A stretch of DNA of 64,000 nt from Dietzia lutea (lineage in GTDB: Bacteria > Actinomycetota > Actinomycetes > Mycobacteriales > Mycobacteriaceae). Where the stretch lies: the NCBI RefSeq assembly GCF_003096075.1, contig NZ_CP015449.1, positions 558,001-622,000 of the forward strand, written 5' to 3'. Below are positions 52,163 through 62,056 of this stretch, piece by piece. Under the pieces are notes generated by a model, which saw only the letters and a list, made by a program, of their open reading frames with translations, was not told where the DNA came from and did no database searches. Every line of letters starts with the position of its first letter. The first letter of the stretch is position 1. Made by a program: the position numbers and the translations under genes.

Positions 52163-54253
52163 TCAGTCGGCCAGGCCCGCGACCTCGTGCTCGTCCGCCG
52201 GCTCATCGGTCAGCGTGTCGACGCCGCCGTCGGTGAGCATGGGGACCTCGAACACGAACTCGGGGATCGCGAACGCGTCGACCAGCGTGCGCGCCCGCCC
52301 GGCGAGCTTCGTGCACAGGCGGTTACGGGCTGCCGTGGCCGCCTTGGTGCGCTCGGTGGTGAGACGGTTGTGCTCGAGGAACCAGCCCTTCTCCTGGTCG
52401 ACGATGTCCAGCACGTACAGATCGCACAGCATCCCCAGGACCTCCTTGGCCTCCGGGTCCTCGCAGGCGTCCACGGCCTCGGCGAAGCGGGCGAACACCC
52501 AGCTGTCCATGTGCGCGCGGCCGGCCTGCAGCAGGTGGTCCTGCGCAGAGTTGAACACCTTGAACGCCGCCGAACCGTCCTGGCCCTGCGCCTTCCGCAG
52601 GCGGCGGGCGACCGTCTCGAGCAGGTGCTCCTCGCGGTCGACGAGCAGTTCCAGCTGGTTACCGCGGTCGAGCAGGTCGGTGTGCTCGCGGTCGGTCACC
52701 GCGTCGACGAGCTTCTGCCACAGGGTCGAGGCGCGGGCCTTCTCCTGCACCACGTCCACGGCGGTGCCCAGCGCGAACGCCACCGTCTCGCGCTGGTCCA
52801 TGTTCCCGAACTCGGACGCGTAGGCGGTGAGCAGCTCCTTGCCGACGAGCTGCGTGAGCACCACGTTGTCGCCCTCGAACGTCGAGAAGACGTCGCAGTC
52901 CTTGCGCAGTTCGGTGATGCGGTTCTCCGCCATGTACCCCGCGCCACCACAGGCGAGCCGGGCCTCGACGATGGTGTCGTTGGCGAACGCGGTGACCGTG
53001 GCCTTGATGCCCGCGGCGTGGGTCTCCATCTCACGCCGCTTGACCTCGTCGAACGCCTCCGGATTCCGCTCGAACTCGTCGAGCTCGGCGATGATCGCGT
53101 TCTGGGCGCACGCGTAGGCGAACGCGCGGGCGACCCGCGGCATGAGACGGCGCTGGTGCTCGCGGTACTCGAGCAGCGGGATGCCCTTGCCGGTCTCCGG
53201 GTGGTCGAACTGCCGGCGGACCAGCGAGTACCGCACGGCCATCGCCAGCGCGGTCCGGGCCGCCGCGCCGGAGGCCGCCCCCACGGAGACGCGCCCGCGG
53301 ATGAGCGTGCCCAGCATGGTGAAGAAGCGGGCCCCCACCGAATCGATGGGAGAGGAGTACGTGCCGTTCTCATCGACGGCACCGAAGCGGTCGAGCAGTG
53401 CCTCGCGGGGCACGCGCACATTGTCGAACCAGATGCGGCCGTTGTCCACGCCCTGCAGGCCGCCCTTGTGGCCGTGGTCGGTGGTCTTCACGCCCGGCAG
53501 GTCGTTGCCCGACTCGTCCCGGATCGGCACGAGCAGGCAGTGCACGCCGTGGCGCAGCTCCTCGCCGTCCTCATGGGTGATGAGCTGAGCGAACACGGCG
53601 GCCATCCGGCCGTCGCGGGCCGCGTTGCCGATGTACGCCTTCTCGGCGCTGGGGGTGGGCGTGTTGATGACGAACTCGCCGGTCTCCCGGTCGTACGTCG
53701 CCGTGGTCTCGAGGTTCTGGACGTCCGAGCCGCCACCGATCTCGGTCATGGCGAAGCAGCCGAGCAGGTCCAGGGACATGACGTCGGGCAGGTACTTCTT
53801 ACGCGTCTCGGCATTGCCCAGGTTGGCGATCGCGCCGCCGAACAGACCCCACTGGACGCCGGCCTTGACCATCAGGGACAGGTCGAGGTGGCCGAGCATC
53901 TCGAACGACGTCAACGCGCCGCCGGTGTCACCGGTGCCGCCGTCCTCCTCGCGGAAGCCGAGCTTGGGCATCCCCGAGTCCGCCAGTCGCTGGAGCTGTG
54001 CGAGGACGTGGTCACGGTGCTCCTCCATGGTCAGCCCGATCGGGTTGAGCATGTCCGGGGTCATGGAGTCGCGGGTGAACTCGCGCGCGTCCGCCCAGGT
54101 TCCGTCGAGGACCTTCTGCAGCGCGGCGGCGAGGGCCGGATCTCCTGCCCCGGTGGTGGTGATGCGGCCGAAGTTGGGGTGCACCGGCGCGCCGCTCTCG
54201 GGCGCGGAATCCCCGGAAGTGGCGGCGTTCTGGACGTCGGTCTCGGAGGTCAT
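52163..54253 (-). CDS. Long acyl-CoA dehydrogenase/oxidase
   Basis: A 696-residue acyl-CoA dehydrogenase-superfamily enzyme of acyl-CoA oxidase size. GCFAMTEIGGGSDVQNLET is the FAD-contacting motif, RVSVGAASGAAARTALAMAV a middle-domain helix, and FSTFEGDNVVLTQLVGKELL carries the catalytic Glu in the position used by oxidases. The extra C-terminal helical domain (about 460-680) matches ACOX-type dimers. It would oxidise acyl-CoA to enoyl-CoA in fatty-acid breakdown. I chose ATG 54253 (MTSETDVQNA); a longer in-frame start reaches into the tRNA terminator. Confidence 0.9.
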   Translation of the reverse strand: MTSETDVQNAATSGDSAPESGAPVHPNFGRITTTGAGDPALAAALQKVLDGTWADAREFTRDSMTPDMLNPIGLTMEEHRDHVLAQLQRLADSGMPKLGFREEDGGTGDTGGALTSFEMLGHLDLSLMVKAGVQWGLFGGAIANLGNAETRKKYLPDVMSLDLLGCFAMTEIGGGSDVQNLETTATYDRETGEFVINTPTPSAEKAYIGNAARDGRMAAVFAQLITHEDGEELRHGVHCLLVPIRDESGNDLPGVKTTDHGHKGGLQGVDNGRIWFDNVRVPREALLDRFGAVDENGTYSSPIDSVGARFFTMLGTLIRGRVSVGAASGAAARTALAMAVRYSLVRRQFDHPETGKGIPLLEYREHQRRLMPRVARAFAYACAQNAIIAELDEFERNPEAFDEVKRREMETHAAGIKATVTAFANDTIVEARLACGGAGYMAENRITELRKDCDVFSTFEGDNVVLTQLVGKELLTAYASEFGNMDQRETVAFALGTAVDVVQEKARASTLWQKLVDAVTDREHTDLLDRGNQLELLVDREEHLLETVARRLRKAQGQDGSAAFKVFNSAQDHLLQAGRAHMDSWVFARFAEAVDACEDPEAKEVLGMLCDLYVLDIVDQEKGWFLEHNRLTTERTKAATAARNRLCTKLAGRARTLVDAFAIPEFVFEVPMLTDGGVDTLTDEPADEHEVAGLAD

Positions 54254-54320
54254 GCCACGAGAATACGGAGGGTCGTCCGCTCTGTGCACCGCAAGATCGC
54301 CGCCGGGCCGGGAAATGAGC

Positions 54321-54356
54321 GGAGGGCCCGGACCACTCACGTGATCCGGGCCCTCC
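54321..54356 (-). terminator. Terminator of the tRNA-Pro gene
   Basis: 12-bp perfect stem GGAGGGCCCGGA with TCCGGGCCCTCC and 12-base loop, five bases beyond the tRNA 3' end, followed on the minus strand by GCTCATTT. Confidence 0.75.
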
Positions 54357-54361
54357 CATTG

Positions 54362-54435
<74 letters not shown>

Positions 54436-54487
54436 GTCGACAACGAGGATTACTGTAGCGCCCCGTGGCCGGAATCGCGAAACCGGG

Positions 54488-55471
54488 TCAGGCGGGCAGG
54501 GGCACCTTCTCCCGCTGCGGGGTCACGGGAACCTCGGATCCGCCGTCCCCACCACCGGGGACGGCGACCAGTTCGAGCAGCGTGGCCTCCGGTCGGCAGA
54601 ACGTGCGGATCGGCACATACGGCGAGGTCCCGAGGCCGGCGGAGACGTGGAGGACCAGGTCCCGGCCCCACGCGGAGAGGCCCTGGACCCGCGAGCGGTC
54701 GATGCCGCAGTTGGTGATGATCGCGCCGGTGGGCAGGCAGAGCTGGCCACCGTGGGTGTGTCCGGCCACCGCCAGGTCATATCCGTCGGCGTCGAACCGG
54801 TCGAGTACGCGCGGCTCGGGCGAGTGGAGCAGCCCGAGTCGCAGGTCGAACGCCGGCCCGGCGGGTCCGGCGATCTCGTCGTAGCGGTCGCGGCCGATGT
54901 GGGGGTCGTCGACGCCGGCCACGAGCACGCGGCGCCCGTCCACCGTGATCTCGGCGCGGCGGTGGGTGGCGTCGACCCAGCCGCGCTCGGTGAAGGCGGC
55001 CTTGAGGTCACGCCACGGCAGGGGGACGGCGGAGTGCTTCTTGGCGCCGAGCCCGATGTAGGACAGGGGGTTCTTGGGCACGGGCGCGAAGTAGTCGTTG
55101 GAGCCGAACACGAAGGCTCCGGGCCGGTCGAGCAGCGGGCCGAGGGCCTGGACCACCGAGGGCACGGCCCGGTCGCTCGAGAGGTTGTCGCCGGTGTTGA
55201 CCACCATGTCCGGCCGCAGCTCGGCCAGCGAGGAGACGAACTGCTGCTTGCGCTTCTGGCCGGGCATCATGTGCAGGTCCGAGATGTGCAGGATCGACAG
55301 GGGCTCGGAGCCGGGGGAGAGCAGGGGCAGGGTGTGGCGGCGCAGTGTGAAGGCGTTGCGCTCCCAGCCGCTGGCGTAGACGGTCCCGGCCACGGCGGCG
55401 CCGGCGAGGACGGCGGCCGCACGGGCGGGGGAGGTCGGCGAAGCCTGGTTCTTCCGTGGGGGACGACGCAT
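54488..55471 (-). CDS. Calcineurin-like metallophosphoesterase (Rv3683-like)
   Basis: A 327-residue phosphoesterase with an N-terminal membrane segment (AAAVLAGAAVAGTVYASGW) and dimetal motifs: ISDLHMMPG, VNTGDNLSS, GSNDYFAP (in place of GNHE) and VAGHTHGGQLCLP. The YkuE/Rv3683 group includes enzymes acting on cell-envelope phospholipids or UDP-sugar lipids; the substrate here is unknown. It lies 60 bp downstream of ponA2 on the same strand, a conserved neighbourhood in mycobacteria. Confidence 0.92.
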   Translation of the reverse strand: MRRPPRKNQASPTSPARAAAVLAGAAVAGTVYASGWERNAFTLRRHTLPLLSPGSEPLSILHISDLHMMPGQKRKQQFVSSLAELRPDMVVNTGDNLSSDRAVPSVVQALGPLLDRPGAFVFGSNDYFAPVPKNPLSYIGLGAKKHSAVPLPWRDLKAAFTERGWVDATHRRAEITVDGRRVLVAGVDDPHIGRDRYDEIAGPAGPAFDLRLGLLHSPEPRVLDRFDADGYDLAVAGHTHGGQLCLPTGAIITNCGIDRSRVQGLSAWGRDLVLHVSAGLGTSPYVPIRTFCRPEATLLELVAVPGGGDGGSEVPVTPQREKVPLPA

Positions 55472-55532
55472 CTTCCCAGACTACCGACGCCGCGCGGGGT
55501 CGCCGCCGGGAGCGAGCCCGCGTGTGGCGCGC

Positions 55533-57911
55533 CTACCGCGGCGGCGAGATGGTGATGGGCGCCAGGCCGGGCACGTTGAGGACGAGGGGCTGGTCGCCGA
55601 CCGCGGCGCCGGGCCCGGAGGCGCCCTGTCCCGAGGCGCCGGAGGTCCCGCCGCCCCCGCCCGACCCGTCGGACACGCGAAGGGTCACCTGGGAGCCGGG
55701 GATGCCGGTGCCGCCGTCGACGCCGATGACCGTGCCGTACGGGCGGCCGGTGCCGGAGACGAACTGGGTGTTGACGGTGAAGCCCGCGTTGGTGAGCAGG
55801 GAGGTGGCGGCGGACTGGCTCATGCCCTCCACGTCCGGGGTGCCCTCGCCGCTGGTCCCGGCCTCGTAGGCGCGGTCGGGTGCGGGCAGCTGGACCGGGC
55901 CGTAGACGTCCGCGATGGGGGAGAAGGCCGAGAACCAGGTCTGCGCCGGCTCGAGGCCGCCGAAGAGATTGCCGTAGGAGCACTGGCGCAGCGGGCTCGT
56001 GCACAGTTCGGTGGTGGTCGTCCCGTCGTTGAAGGCGTAGACGGCCGCCGCGTAGTTGTTGGTGAAGCCGAGGAACGCCGACGAGCGGTTGGCCTCGGTG
56101 GTGCCGGTCTTGCCGGACATGGGCCGGTTCCAGCCCGCGCCCGCCGCGGCGCCGGCCGCCGTGCCGGCGCCCACGTGGTCCTTGGACATGGCGACGGCGA
56201 GGGTGTTCGCGAGCCCTTCCTCGACCACCTGCTCGCACTGCGGCTCGTTCAGCTCGACGGACTTCCCGGTGCGGTCGGTGATCGACTCGATGGGGCTGGG
56301 AGGGCACCACACACCGCCGGACGCGAGGGTGGCACCGACGTTGGACAGCTCCAACGCGTTGACGGCGGTGGGGCCGAGGGTGAACGAGCCGAGGTTGTTC
56401 TTCTTGATGAAGCCGCTGATCGAGTCGCCACCGGCCGCGGTGCCCTTGCGGTCATAGGAGCGCATGCCCAACCGGACGGCCATGTCGACGGTGGGCGCGA
56501 CTCCGACGTCCTTGATGAGGTTGACGAACGTGGTGTTGGGCGACTGGGCCAGGGCGTCGGGCACCCGCAGGGACGAGGGGTACGAGCCGGCGTTCTCCAC
56601 GCAGTACTGGCCGGGCGGGCAGCCCGCGGCGCCGCCGGAGCCGAGGCCCGCCACCTGGACGCGGCGCGGCACCGGCAGGGAGGTGTTGGTGCCCATGCCC
56701 TTCTCCATGGCGGCGGCCACGGTGAAGACCTTGAACACCGAGCCCGCACCGTCGCCGACCAGTGAGAACGGCTGCGGCTGGACGGTCTGGCTGTCGCCCA
56801 GCTCGAGGCCGTACTGCCGGCTGGAGGCCATCGCGACCACCTTGTGGGAGTCCTTGCCGGGACGGACGACGCTCATCACCTCGGCCACACCCTGCGCGGT
56901 GGGGTTGCCATAGGTGTCGACGGCGCGCTGGACGTTGTCCTGGACGGTCGTGTCCAGCGTGGTGCGGATCGTGTAGCCGCCCTGCTCGACCATTTCCCTG
57001 CTGAGCCCGTTCTCGTCGAGGTACTGCAGCGCGTAGTCGCAGAAGAAACCGCTGTCGCCTGCGGTGATGCACCCGCGTGGGAGCGAGTTGGGCCGCTCGA
57101 GCACCCCGAGGGGCTCGGCCGTGTACTGCTCGCCCTCGGCGGGGGTGATCGCCCCGGTCTGGACCATCGTGTCGATCACCGTGTCGCGGCGCTGCTTGGT
57201 GTCCTCGGGGTTGGTGAACGGATTGAAGCGGCTGGTGGACTGCACCATGCCCGCGAGCATCGCCGCCTGCGGGACCGTCAGATCCGCGGCGTCGACGCCG
57301 AAGTACGTCTGGGCGGCCGTCTGCACGCCGAACGCGCCGTTGCCGAACGAGACCAGGTTGAGGTACTTGGTGAGGATCTCCTCCTTGCTCAGCTCCCCGT
57401 CGAGGGTGAGCGCCATCCTGATCTCTTTGATCTTCCGGGCGGGGGTGGTCTCCACTGCGGCGCGACGTTCCGCGTCGTTCTTGGCGGAGACGAGGAACTG
57501 GTAGTTCTTGACCAGCTGTTGGTCGATGGTCGACGCGCCCTGCTCGACCTCTCCGGAGGTGGCGTTGGTGAGGGCCGCACGGACGGTGCCCCGCCAGTCG
57601 ACGCCGTTGTGGTCCGCGAACCGTCGGTCCTCGATCGCGATGATCGCCAGCTTCATCTGCGGCGAGATCTCTTCGCTGGGTACCGGCACACGCTGCTGGT
57701 CGTAGAGCCACGCGATGGGTTGCCCGCCGGCGTCGGTGACAGTGGAGATCGAGGGCAGGTCGCCCTTGATGAGATCGGCGGACGTCCCGGCCAGGGAGTC
57801 GGCCATCTTGTTGGACGCGAGCCCTGCCGCGCCGGCGATGGGGAACAGCGAGCCCGCCGCCACCACCCCGGCCGCCACACAGGTCGCGACCAGCTTTCCC
57901 AGCGAACTCAT
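55533..57911 (-). CDS. ponA2: Bifunctional penicillin-binding protein PonA2 with PASTA domain
   Basis: A 792-residue class A PBP. The N-terminal membrane helix is at residues 1-35. The glycosyltransferase domain has IEDRRFADHNGVDWRGTVRA and GASTIDQQLVKNYQ, then KIKEIRMALTLDGELSKEEI. The transpeptidase domain has the SxxK serine in GAGSVFKVFTVAA, SPN in AQSPNTTFV and KTG in MSGKTGTTEANR. A PASTA domain (VEGMSQSAATSLLTNAGFTV) and Pro/Gly tail follow. The sequence parallels M. tuberculosis Rv3682 closely along its whole length. A GTG three codons upstream (57920) is an alternative start. Divergent from whiB4. Confidence 0.96.
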   Translation of the reverse strand: MSSLGKLVATCVAAGVVAAGSLFPIAGAAGLASNKMADSLAGTSADLIKGDLPSISTVTDAGGQPIAWLYDQQRVPVPSEEISPQMKLAIIAIEDRRFADHNGVDWRGTVRAALTNATSGEVEQGASTIDQQLVKNYQFLVSAKNDAERRAAVETTPARKIKEIRMALTLDGELSKEEILTKYLNLVSFGNGAFGVQTAAQTYFGVDAADLTVPQAAMLAGMVQSTSRFNPFTNPEDTKQRRDTVIDTMVQTGAITPAEGEQYTAEPLGVLERPNSLPRGCITAGDSGFFCDYALQYLDENGLSREMVEQGGYTIRTTLDTTVQDNVQRAVDTYGNPTAQGVAEVMSVVRPGKDSHKVVAMASSRQYGLELGDSQTVQPQPFSLVGDGAGSVFKVFTVAAAMEKGMGTNTSLPVPRRVQVAGLGSGGAAGCPPGQYCVENAGSYPSSLRVPDALAQSPNTTFVNLIKDVGVAPTVDMAVRLGMRSYDRKGTAAGGDSISGFIKKNNLGSFTLGPTAVNALELSNVGATLASGGVWCPPSPIESITDRTGKSVELNEPQCEQVVEEGLANTLAVAMSKDHVGAGTAAGAAAGAGWNRPMSGKTGTTEANRSSAFLGFTNNYAAAVYAFNDGTTTTELCTSPLRQCSYGNLFGGLEPAQTWFSAFSPIADVYGPVQLPAPDRAYEAGTSGEGTPDVEGMSQSAATSLLTNAGFTVNTQFVSGTGRPYGTVIGVDGGTGIPGSQVTLRVSDGSGGGGGTSGASGQGASGPGAAVGDQPLVLNVPGLAPITISPPR

Positions 57912-58092
57912 AGCCGACACGCGCCCAGAGTACGTGACAGGCACCGCAGGGCCACCCGGAGAGCGGGGTTCGGGTGTCAACTCTTTACTTCTGTTGTGTG
58001 ACTGCGGTAACAATATGGGGGAACGCGGGACGTTCCGGACCGAAATGGGGTCGCACTCCTCCGGCCCCGGTGCGGGCGCACCGCGTACACAG

Positions 58093-58118
58093 TGAGCCCG
58101 CCGCGCCGGGCGGGCTCA
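58093..58118 (+). promoter_or_regulatory. Hairpin in the whiB4 leader region
   Basis: TGAGCCCGCC and GGCGGGCTCA form a perfect 10-bp stem with a 6-base loop, 62-87 bases upstream of the whiB4 ATG. A second imperfect pairing (GGAGGCGTGTG with CGCCTCCACACA) lies between it and the gene. The structured leader could attenuate or stabilise whiB4 mRNA, or insulate it from the divergent ponA2 promoter. The region 57970-58020 is more A/T-rich and probably holds promoters. Confidence 0.5.
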
Positions 58119-58179
58119 GAAGGCCGGAGGCGTGTGCGGTGAACCCGCCCACGCCTCCACACAGACTAGGGGTTTTTCG

Positions 58180-58557
58180 ATGACGGCTACCCTCCCCGGG
58201 ACCACCCGCTCCTCCGGTAACGGGGTTCGCCCCGGCTCAAGCAACCCCCTCGGCTCCGAGGAGGTCATCGTCGGTGAGGGGCGTCAGGAATGGGTCGCCC
58301 AGGCCCGCTGCAAGGACATCGATCCCGACGAGCTCTTCGTCCGCGGGGCCGCCCAGCGTAAGGCCGCCTCCATCTGCCGCCACTGCCCGGTGCTCCTGCA
58401 GTGCCGGGCGGACGCGCTGGATAACCGCGTCGAGTTCGGCGTGTGGGGCGGAATGACCGAGCGTCAGCGGCGCGCCCTGCTCAAGCAGCATCCCGAGGTG
58501 CGGTCCTGGGCCGACTTCTTCGCCCAGCAGATCGAGCGGCACTCCGCCGCCTACTGA
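58180..58557 (+). CDS. whiB4: WhiB-family iron-sulfur regulator (WhiB4)
   Basis: A 125-residue WhiB protein. Cys44, Cys66, Cys69 and Cys75 (C-x21-C-x2-C-x5-C) bind the 4Fe-4S cluster, followed by FGVWGGMTERQRRALL, the WhiB turn and basic region. WhiB proteins sense oxygen or nitric oxide and act with sigma factor; WhiB4 in M. tuberculosis lies opposite ponA2 as here, which is why I use that name. I chose ATG 58180 (MTATLPGTTR); a GTG at 58132 would add residues from the structured leader. Confidence 0.92.
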   Translation: MTATLPGTTRSSGNGVRPGSSNPLGSEEVIVGEGRQEWVAQARCKDIDPDELFVRGAAQRKAASICRHCPVLLQCRADALDNRVEFGVWGGMTERQRRALLKQHPEVRSWADFFAQQIERHSAAY

Positions 58558-59123
58558 GTCCTCTCAGTGCCGGGCCGACGCGCCTTCCCGTCGTCGCCCA
58601 TCAGGCCCCAACCGGCTTCCCGACGCGGCCCGCGACATCCGACGCGGGCCGCGTTCGCGTATCCCGGCCGGAGCCGATCGGTGCGCCCGGCGAGGCCGCG
58701 TTCGCGTCTCGCGGCCGGCGCGGACCAGTCCGCCCGGCGAATCCGGGTTCGCGTCTCGCGGCCGGCGCGGAGCAGTCCGCTTGGTGGGGCCTCCCGGCTC
58801 GCGGGCCGTCGAGTGCGATGACCCGCCCCTCGCCGCCCCGCGCCGCCCCTCGCCGCCCCGCGCCGGCTCGCGCGGGCATACCGCCAGCGCACGCACGCTC
58901 AGATGTGCTGCCTCTTCGGCATGCGATGGCCGACTGGTCCGTTCCCGCAGCGCACCCCGGCGATGTTCGAGCATTCCGGCAGCGCGGGTCAGAGGGGCAG
59001 CGCATCTACCGCCGGGTGTGCTGCCTCTCGACCCGCGACGGCCGGGTGGCCCGCCTCGCGACGGCCGGGGTGCCGATACCGCAACGCACCCGGCGGGGCG
59101 GACACGGCCACCCGGCCCCCGGC
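58558..59123. repeat. Repeat-rich spacer between convergent whiB4 and Get3-like genes
   Basis: No gene seen. A 47-bp unit beginning GCGTTCGCGT or GGGTTCGCGT recurs three times at 58651, 58698 and 58745, with increasing divergence. A 20-bp unit CCGCCCCTCGCCGCCCCGCG follows, two copies from about 58833. Open frames here encode Arg/Pro/Gly-rich peptides without ribosome sites and are treated as chance. Confidence 0.8.
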
Positions 59124-60278
59124 TCAGCCGCAGAGCTGGTCGCCCACCGAGCGCAGCGCCTCGAGGTTGGAGATCTCGAACGGCAGGGACGGCACGCCGA
59201 CGATCCGCACGTCCGGATGCGTATCGGTGAACGACTCGAGCAGCCGCAGCTCCTGCTTCGCGGTGCCGGCCCGGTCGGCGTGGGTGCGCAGGACCGCCTC
59301 GGCCTCCGCGTTCCGGCCGCTCAGGCGGTCGGCGGCCGCGCAGGCCTGCTCGGCGCTCAGATCGGTCAGCCGCGGATGGGTCCGGTTCACCACGACGCCC
59401 GCGAGCGGCATGCGTTCCTCGGCCAGTCGCTCGGCGAAGTACGCGGCCTCGCGCAGCGCGGGCCGCTCCGCGGAGGAGACCACGAGGAACTCGGTGCCCT
59501 TGCGACGCAGGATCGCCTGGGTGCGGGCTGCGCGCGTGGTGAAGCCGCCGAACGTGGAGTCCAGCGCCACCACGACCTCGGAGGCGTCCTTGAGCATCGA
59601 CGAGCCCACCACGGCCGACACCCCGCGCATGGCGGTGCTCATCGCGCCGGAGACGAGGCGTCCCACCCCGCGCCCGGGAGTCGAGAGCAGCCGCATGAGA
59701 CGGCTGTCGAGGAACGCGCCGAGGCGGCGCGGGGCGTCGAGGAAGTCCAACGCGTTGCGCGAGGGAGGAGTGTCGACGACGACGAGGTCCCACGCCGAGT
59801 CGTCGAGCAGCTGCCCGAGCTTCTCCATGGCCATGTACTCCTGGGTCCCGGCGAACGAGGTGACCATGGTCTTGTAGAAGCGGTTGTCGAGGATGGCGCG
59901 GGCGTTCTCCTCGGAGGTGTTGGCCACGACGAGCTCGTCGAACGTACGCCGCATGTCGAGCATCATGGCGTGGAGCGAGCCGCTGCCGGTCGGCCCGTTT
60001 CGGGCCGCCCCGATTCCGTCCGCGCCCGCGCCACCGGCCCCGGCGCCGCCCAGCTCGACAGGCGCGGGCTCGTTGGAGAGCTCGTCGATGCCGAGGGCCT
60101 GCGCGAGGCGGCGGGCCGGGTCGATCGTCAGCACGACCGTGTCGCGGCCGAGTTCGGCGGCCCGCAGCGCGACCGCGGCCGCGGTGGTGGTCTTGCCCAC
60201 GCCTCCGGCGCCGGTGCACACCACCACGCGGGTGGCGGGGTCGGTGAGCATGGCCGTGATGTCGAGACGACGAGTCAT
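59124..60278 (-). CDS. Get3/ArsA-like ATPase (Rv3680 equivalent)
   Basis: A 384-residue P-loop ATPase. [20 protein letters not shown] is the deviant Walker A (GGVGKTTT), [14 protein letters not shown] switch I, and [19 protein letters not shown] switch II. A Gly/Ala-rich insert (about 78-100) lies ahead of the helical subdomain. Homologues in M. tuberculosis (Rv3679-Rv3680) form a two-subunit complex related to eukaryotic Get3. No arsenic gene is adjacent, so arsenite pumping is unlikely. It follows its partner by one base (TGACATG). Confidence 0.9.
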   Translation of the reverse strand: MTRRLDITAMLTDPATRVVVCTGAGGVGKTTTAAAVALRAAELGRDTVVLTIDPARRLAQALGIDELSNEPAPVELGGAGAGGAGADGIGAARNGPTGSGSLHAMMLDMRRTFDELVVANTSEENARAILDNRFYKTMVTSFAGTQEYMAMEKLGQLLDDSAWDLVVVDTPPSRNALDFLDAPRRLGAFLDSRLMRLLSTPGRGVGRLVSGAMSTAMRGVSAVVGSSMLKDASEVVVALDSTFGGFTTRAARTQAILRRKGTEFLVVSSAERPALREAAYFAERLAEERMPLAGVVVNRTHPRLTDLSAEQACAAADRLSGRNAEAEAVLRTHADRAGTAKQELRLLESFTDTHPDVRIVGVPSLPFEISNLEALRSVGDQLCG

Positions 60279-60279
60279 G

Positions 60280-61335
60280 TCAGTGCACTCCCTGGTCGAC
60301 GAGGGCGGAGGCGAGGTCGTACAGGTCGGCGACCTCCACCCCGTGGGGCAGGGCCGGCAGGACGAGGGTGGGGCAGGCCGCCGACGTGAGCGTCTCGCCG
60401 GCTCGGAGCTGTCCGCGGGCGACGCGGGCGTGCTCGATGGCCTGTACCAACAGTCCCTGAAAGCCCTCGTCGTCGACCTCCACCCCGGTCTCCTCGAGGC
60501 CGGCGCGCACCGACTCGGCGTCGATGTCCTCCTCGGCGATCCGCCCGAGCGCCTCGTCGTCCAGGTGCCGCGTCTCGGCGCGGTTGATGATCACCTGGCC
60601 GACGCGCAGGCCGTGGCTCTTGAGCTCGTCGATCGCCTCGAGCGTCTCCTGCACGGGCAGCGACTCCAGCAGCGTCACCAGGTGCACGACCGTCCTCGGC
60701 GAGTGGACCAGCTCCGACACGGCCTCGGCCTGGCGACGAATGGGCCCGCCCCCGCCGGCGAGGTCGGCCATCGCGGTGGTGACGTCGAGGAACTTGCCGA
60801 TCCGCCCGGTGGGAGGTGCGTCCACGACCACCGCGTCGTAGACGACCTCGCGCTTGGCGTGCTCGCGCGTGACGACCTCGTAGATCTTGCCGGTGAGGAG
60901 CACGTCCTTGAGCCCGGGCGCGATCGTGGTGGCGAACTCGATGGCCCCTACCGACTTCATCACCTTGCCCACCACGCCGAGGCGGTAGAAGGTGTCGAGG
61001 TAGTCGAGCATCGCCGCCTCGATGTCGATGGCCAGCGCGAACACCTTGCCGCCTCCGTCGACCCGCGCGACGAGTTCCTCGCTGTAGGGCAGCGGTTCGC
61101 GGTCGAAGGTCCGGGCGATGCCCTGGCGCTCCTCGACCTCCACCAGCAGGACGCGCTTCCCGGTCGAGGCGAGGGCGAGCGCGAGTGACGTGGCGACCGT
61201 CGTCTTGCCCGTCCCGCCCTTCCCGGACACGTAGTGCAACTCGGCCCGCTCGGAGCTGTCCGACCATCCGGTGGACAGCGCATCGGCGATGGTCGCCCGT
61301 GTCGACCGCGTACCTGGGTTCTCAGTGGACGGCAT
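60280..61335 (-). CDS. Get3/ArsA-like ATPase (Rv3679 equivalent)
   Basis: A 351-residue P-loop ATPase. [20 protein letters not shown] is Walker A with the signature Lys (GKGGTGKTT), [14 protein letters not shown] switch I and [19 protein letters not shown] switch II. It starts at ATG 61335; a GTG three codons earlier is possible. It is the first gene of the pair and divergent from the DUF4177 gene, exactly as in the mycobacterial locus. It likely forms a heteromeric ATPase with the downstream protein. Confidence 0.9.
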   Translation of the reverse strand: MPSTENPGTRSTRATIADALSTGWSDSSERAELHYVSGKGGTGKTTVATSLALALASTGKRVLLVEVEERQGIARTFDREPLPYSEELVARVDGGGKVFALAIDIEAAMLDYLDTFYRLGVVGKVMKSVGAIEFATTIAPGLKDVLLTGKIYEVVTREHAKREVVYDAVVVDAPPTGRIGKFLDVTTAMADLAGGGGPIRRQAEAVSELVHSPRTVVHLVTLLESLPVQETLEAIDELKSHGLRVGQVIINRAETRHLDDEALGRIAEEDIDAESVRAGLEETGVEVDDEGFQGLLVQAIEHARVARGQLRAGETLTSAACPTLVLPALPHGVEVADLYDLASALVDQGVH

Positions 61336-61401
61336 GGTCCCCACACTAAGCGCTCACACCACCGCGCGCGGGACGCTCGTCACTTACCTAGAGTGGGGCC
61401 C

Positions 61402-61572
61402 ATGAGCGAATCCACCGGAACAGACCGGTTCGAATACGTCACCGTGCCGCTGCTGACGCACGCCACCAAGCAGATCCTCGACCAGTGGGGAGGCGACGGC
61501 TGGGAGCTGGTCTCCGTGCTGCCCGGCCCGACGGGTGAGCAGCATGTCGCCTACATGAAGCGACGGATCTGA
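61402..61572 (+). CDS. DUF4177-type small protein (Rv3678A-like)
   Basis: A 56-residue protein: FEYVTVPLLTHATKQILDQW, then GGDGWELVSVLPGPTGEQHV and YMKRRI. The GWELVSV core is the DUF4177 signature. Its function is unknown. The TGA shares a base with the RidA gene ATG (TGATG), so the two are coupled. It heads a three-gene operon with RidA and MBL hydrolase. Confidence 0.88.
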   Translation: MSESTGTDRFEYVTVPLLTHATKQILDQWGGDGWELVSVLPGPTGEQHVAYMKRRI

Positions 61573-62051
61573 TGCCCGAGGCCGAGTCCGGGGGCTACTG
61601 GAGCCGCAAGCTCGAGCAGCTCGGCGTGGAACTGCCGACGGTCGTCCCGCCGGTCGCCAACTACGTCCCCGCCGTCCGGGCGGGCACGTTCGTGTACACC
61701 TCGGGCCAGCTGCCCATGGTCGACGGCGACCTGGCCGCCACCGGCAAGGTGGGGGCCGAGGTCGGCCCCGAGCAGGCCGCCGACCTGGCCCGGACGTGCG
61801 CACTCAACGCGCTGGCCGCCGTCGACGCGCTCGTCGGCATCGACGCCGTGGTGAAGATCGTCAAGGTCGTCGGCTTCGTCGCCTCGGCGCCCGGTTTCAA
61901 CGGGCAGCCCGCGGTGGTCAACGGTGCGTCCGACGTCCTCGGCGAGCTCTTCGGCGACGCCGGCGTCCACGCCCGCTCGGCCGTCGGCGTCTCCGAGCTG
62001 CCGCTCGACGCGCCCGTCGAGGTCGAGCTGGTCGTCGAGGTCGAGGTCTAG
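61572..62051 (+). CDS. RidA/YjgF-family protein (Rv3678c-like)
   Basis: A 159-residue RidA-fold protein. ANYVPAVRAGTFVYTSGQLP and VGVSELPLDAPVEVELVVEV are the family motifs; trimeric RidA proteins remove reactive enamines, but this YjgH-type subgroup lacks clear evidence of that activity. It begins on the DUF4177 stop and ends six bases before the MBL gene. Context is conserved in mycobacteria. Confidence 0.92.
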   Translation: MPEAESGGYWSRKLEQLGVELPTVVPPVANYVPAVRAGTFVYTSGQLPMVDGDLAATGKVGAEVGPEQAADLARTCALNALAAVDALVGIDAVVKIVKVVGFVASAPGFNGQPAVVNGASDVLGELFGDAGVHARSAVGVSELPLDAPVEVELVVEVEV

Positions 62052-62056
62052 CCGCC

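Noticed and set aside
58564-60219. 551-codon minus-strand frame covering the repeat spacer and the Get3-like gene
   Set aside because: Out of frame with the clear ATPase motifs and made of His/Arg/Gly-rich sequence; the real gene is 59124-60278.
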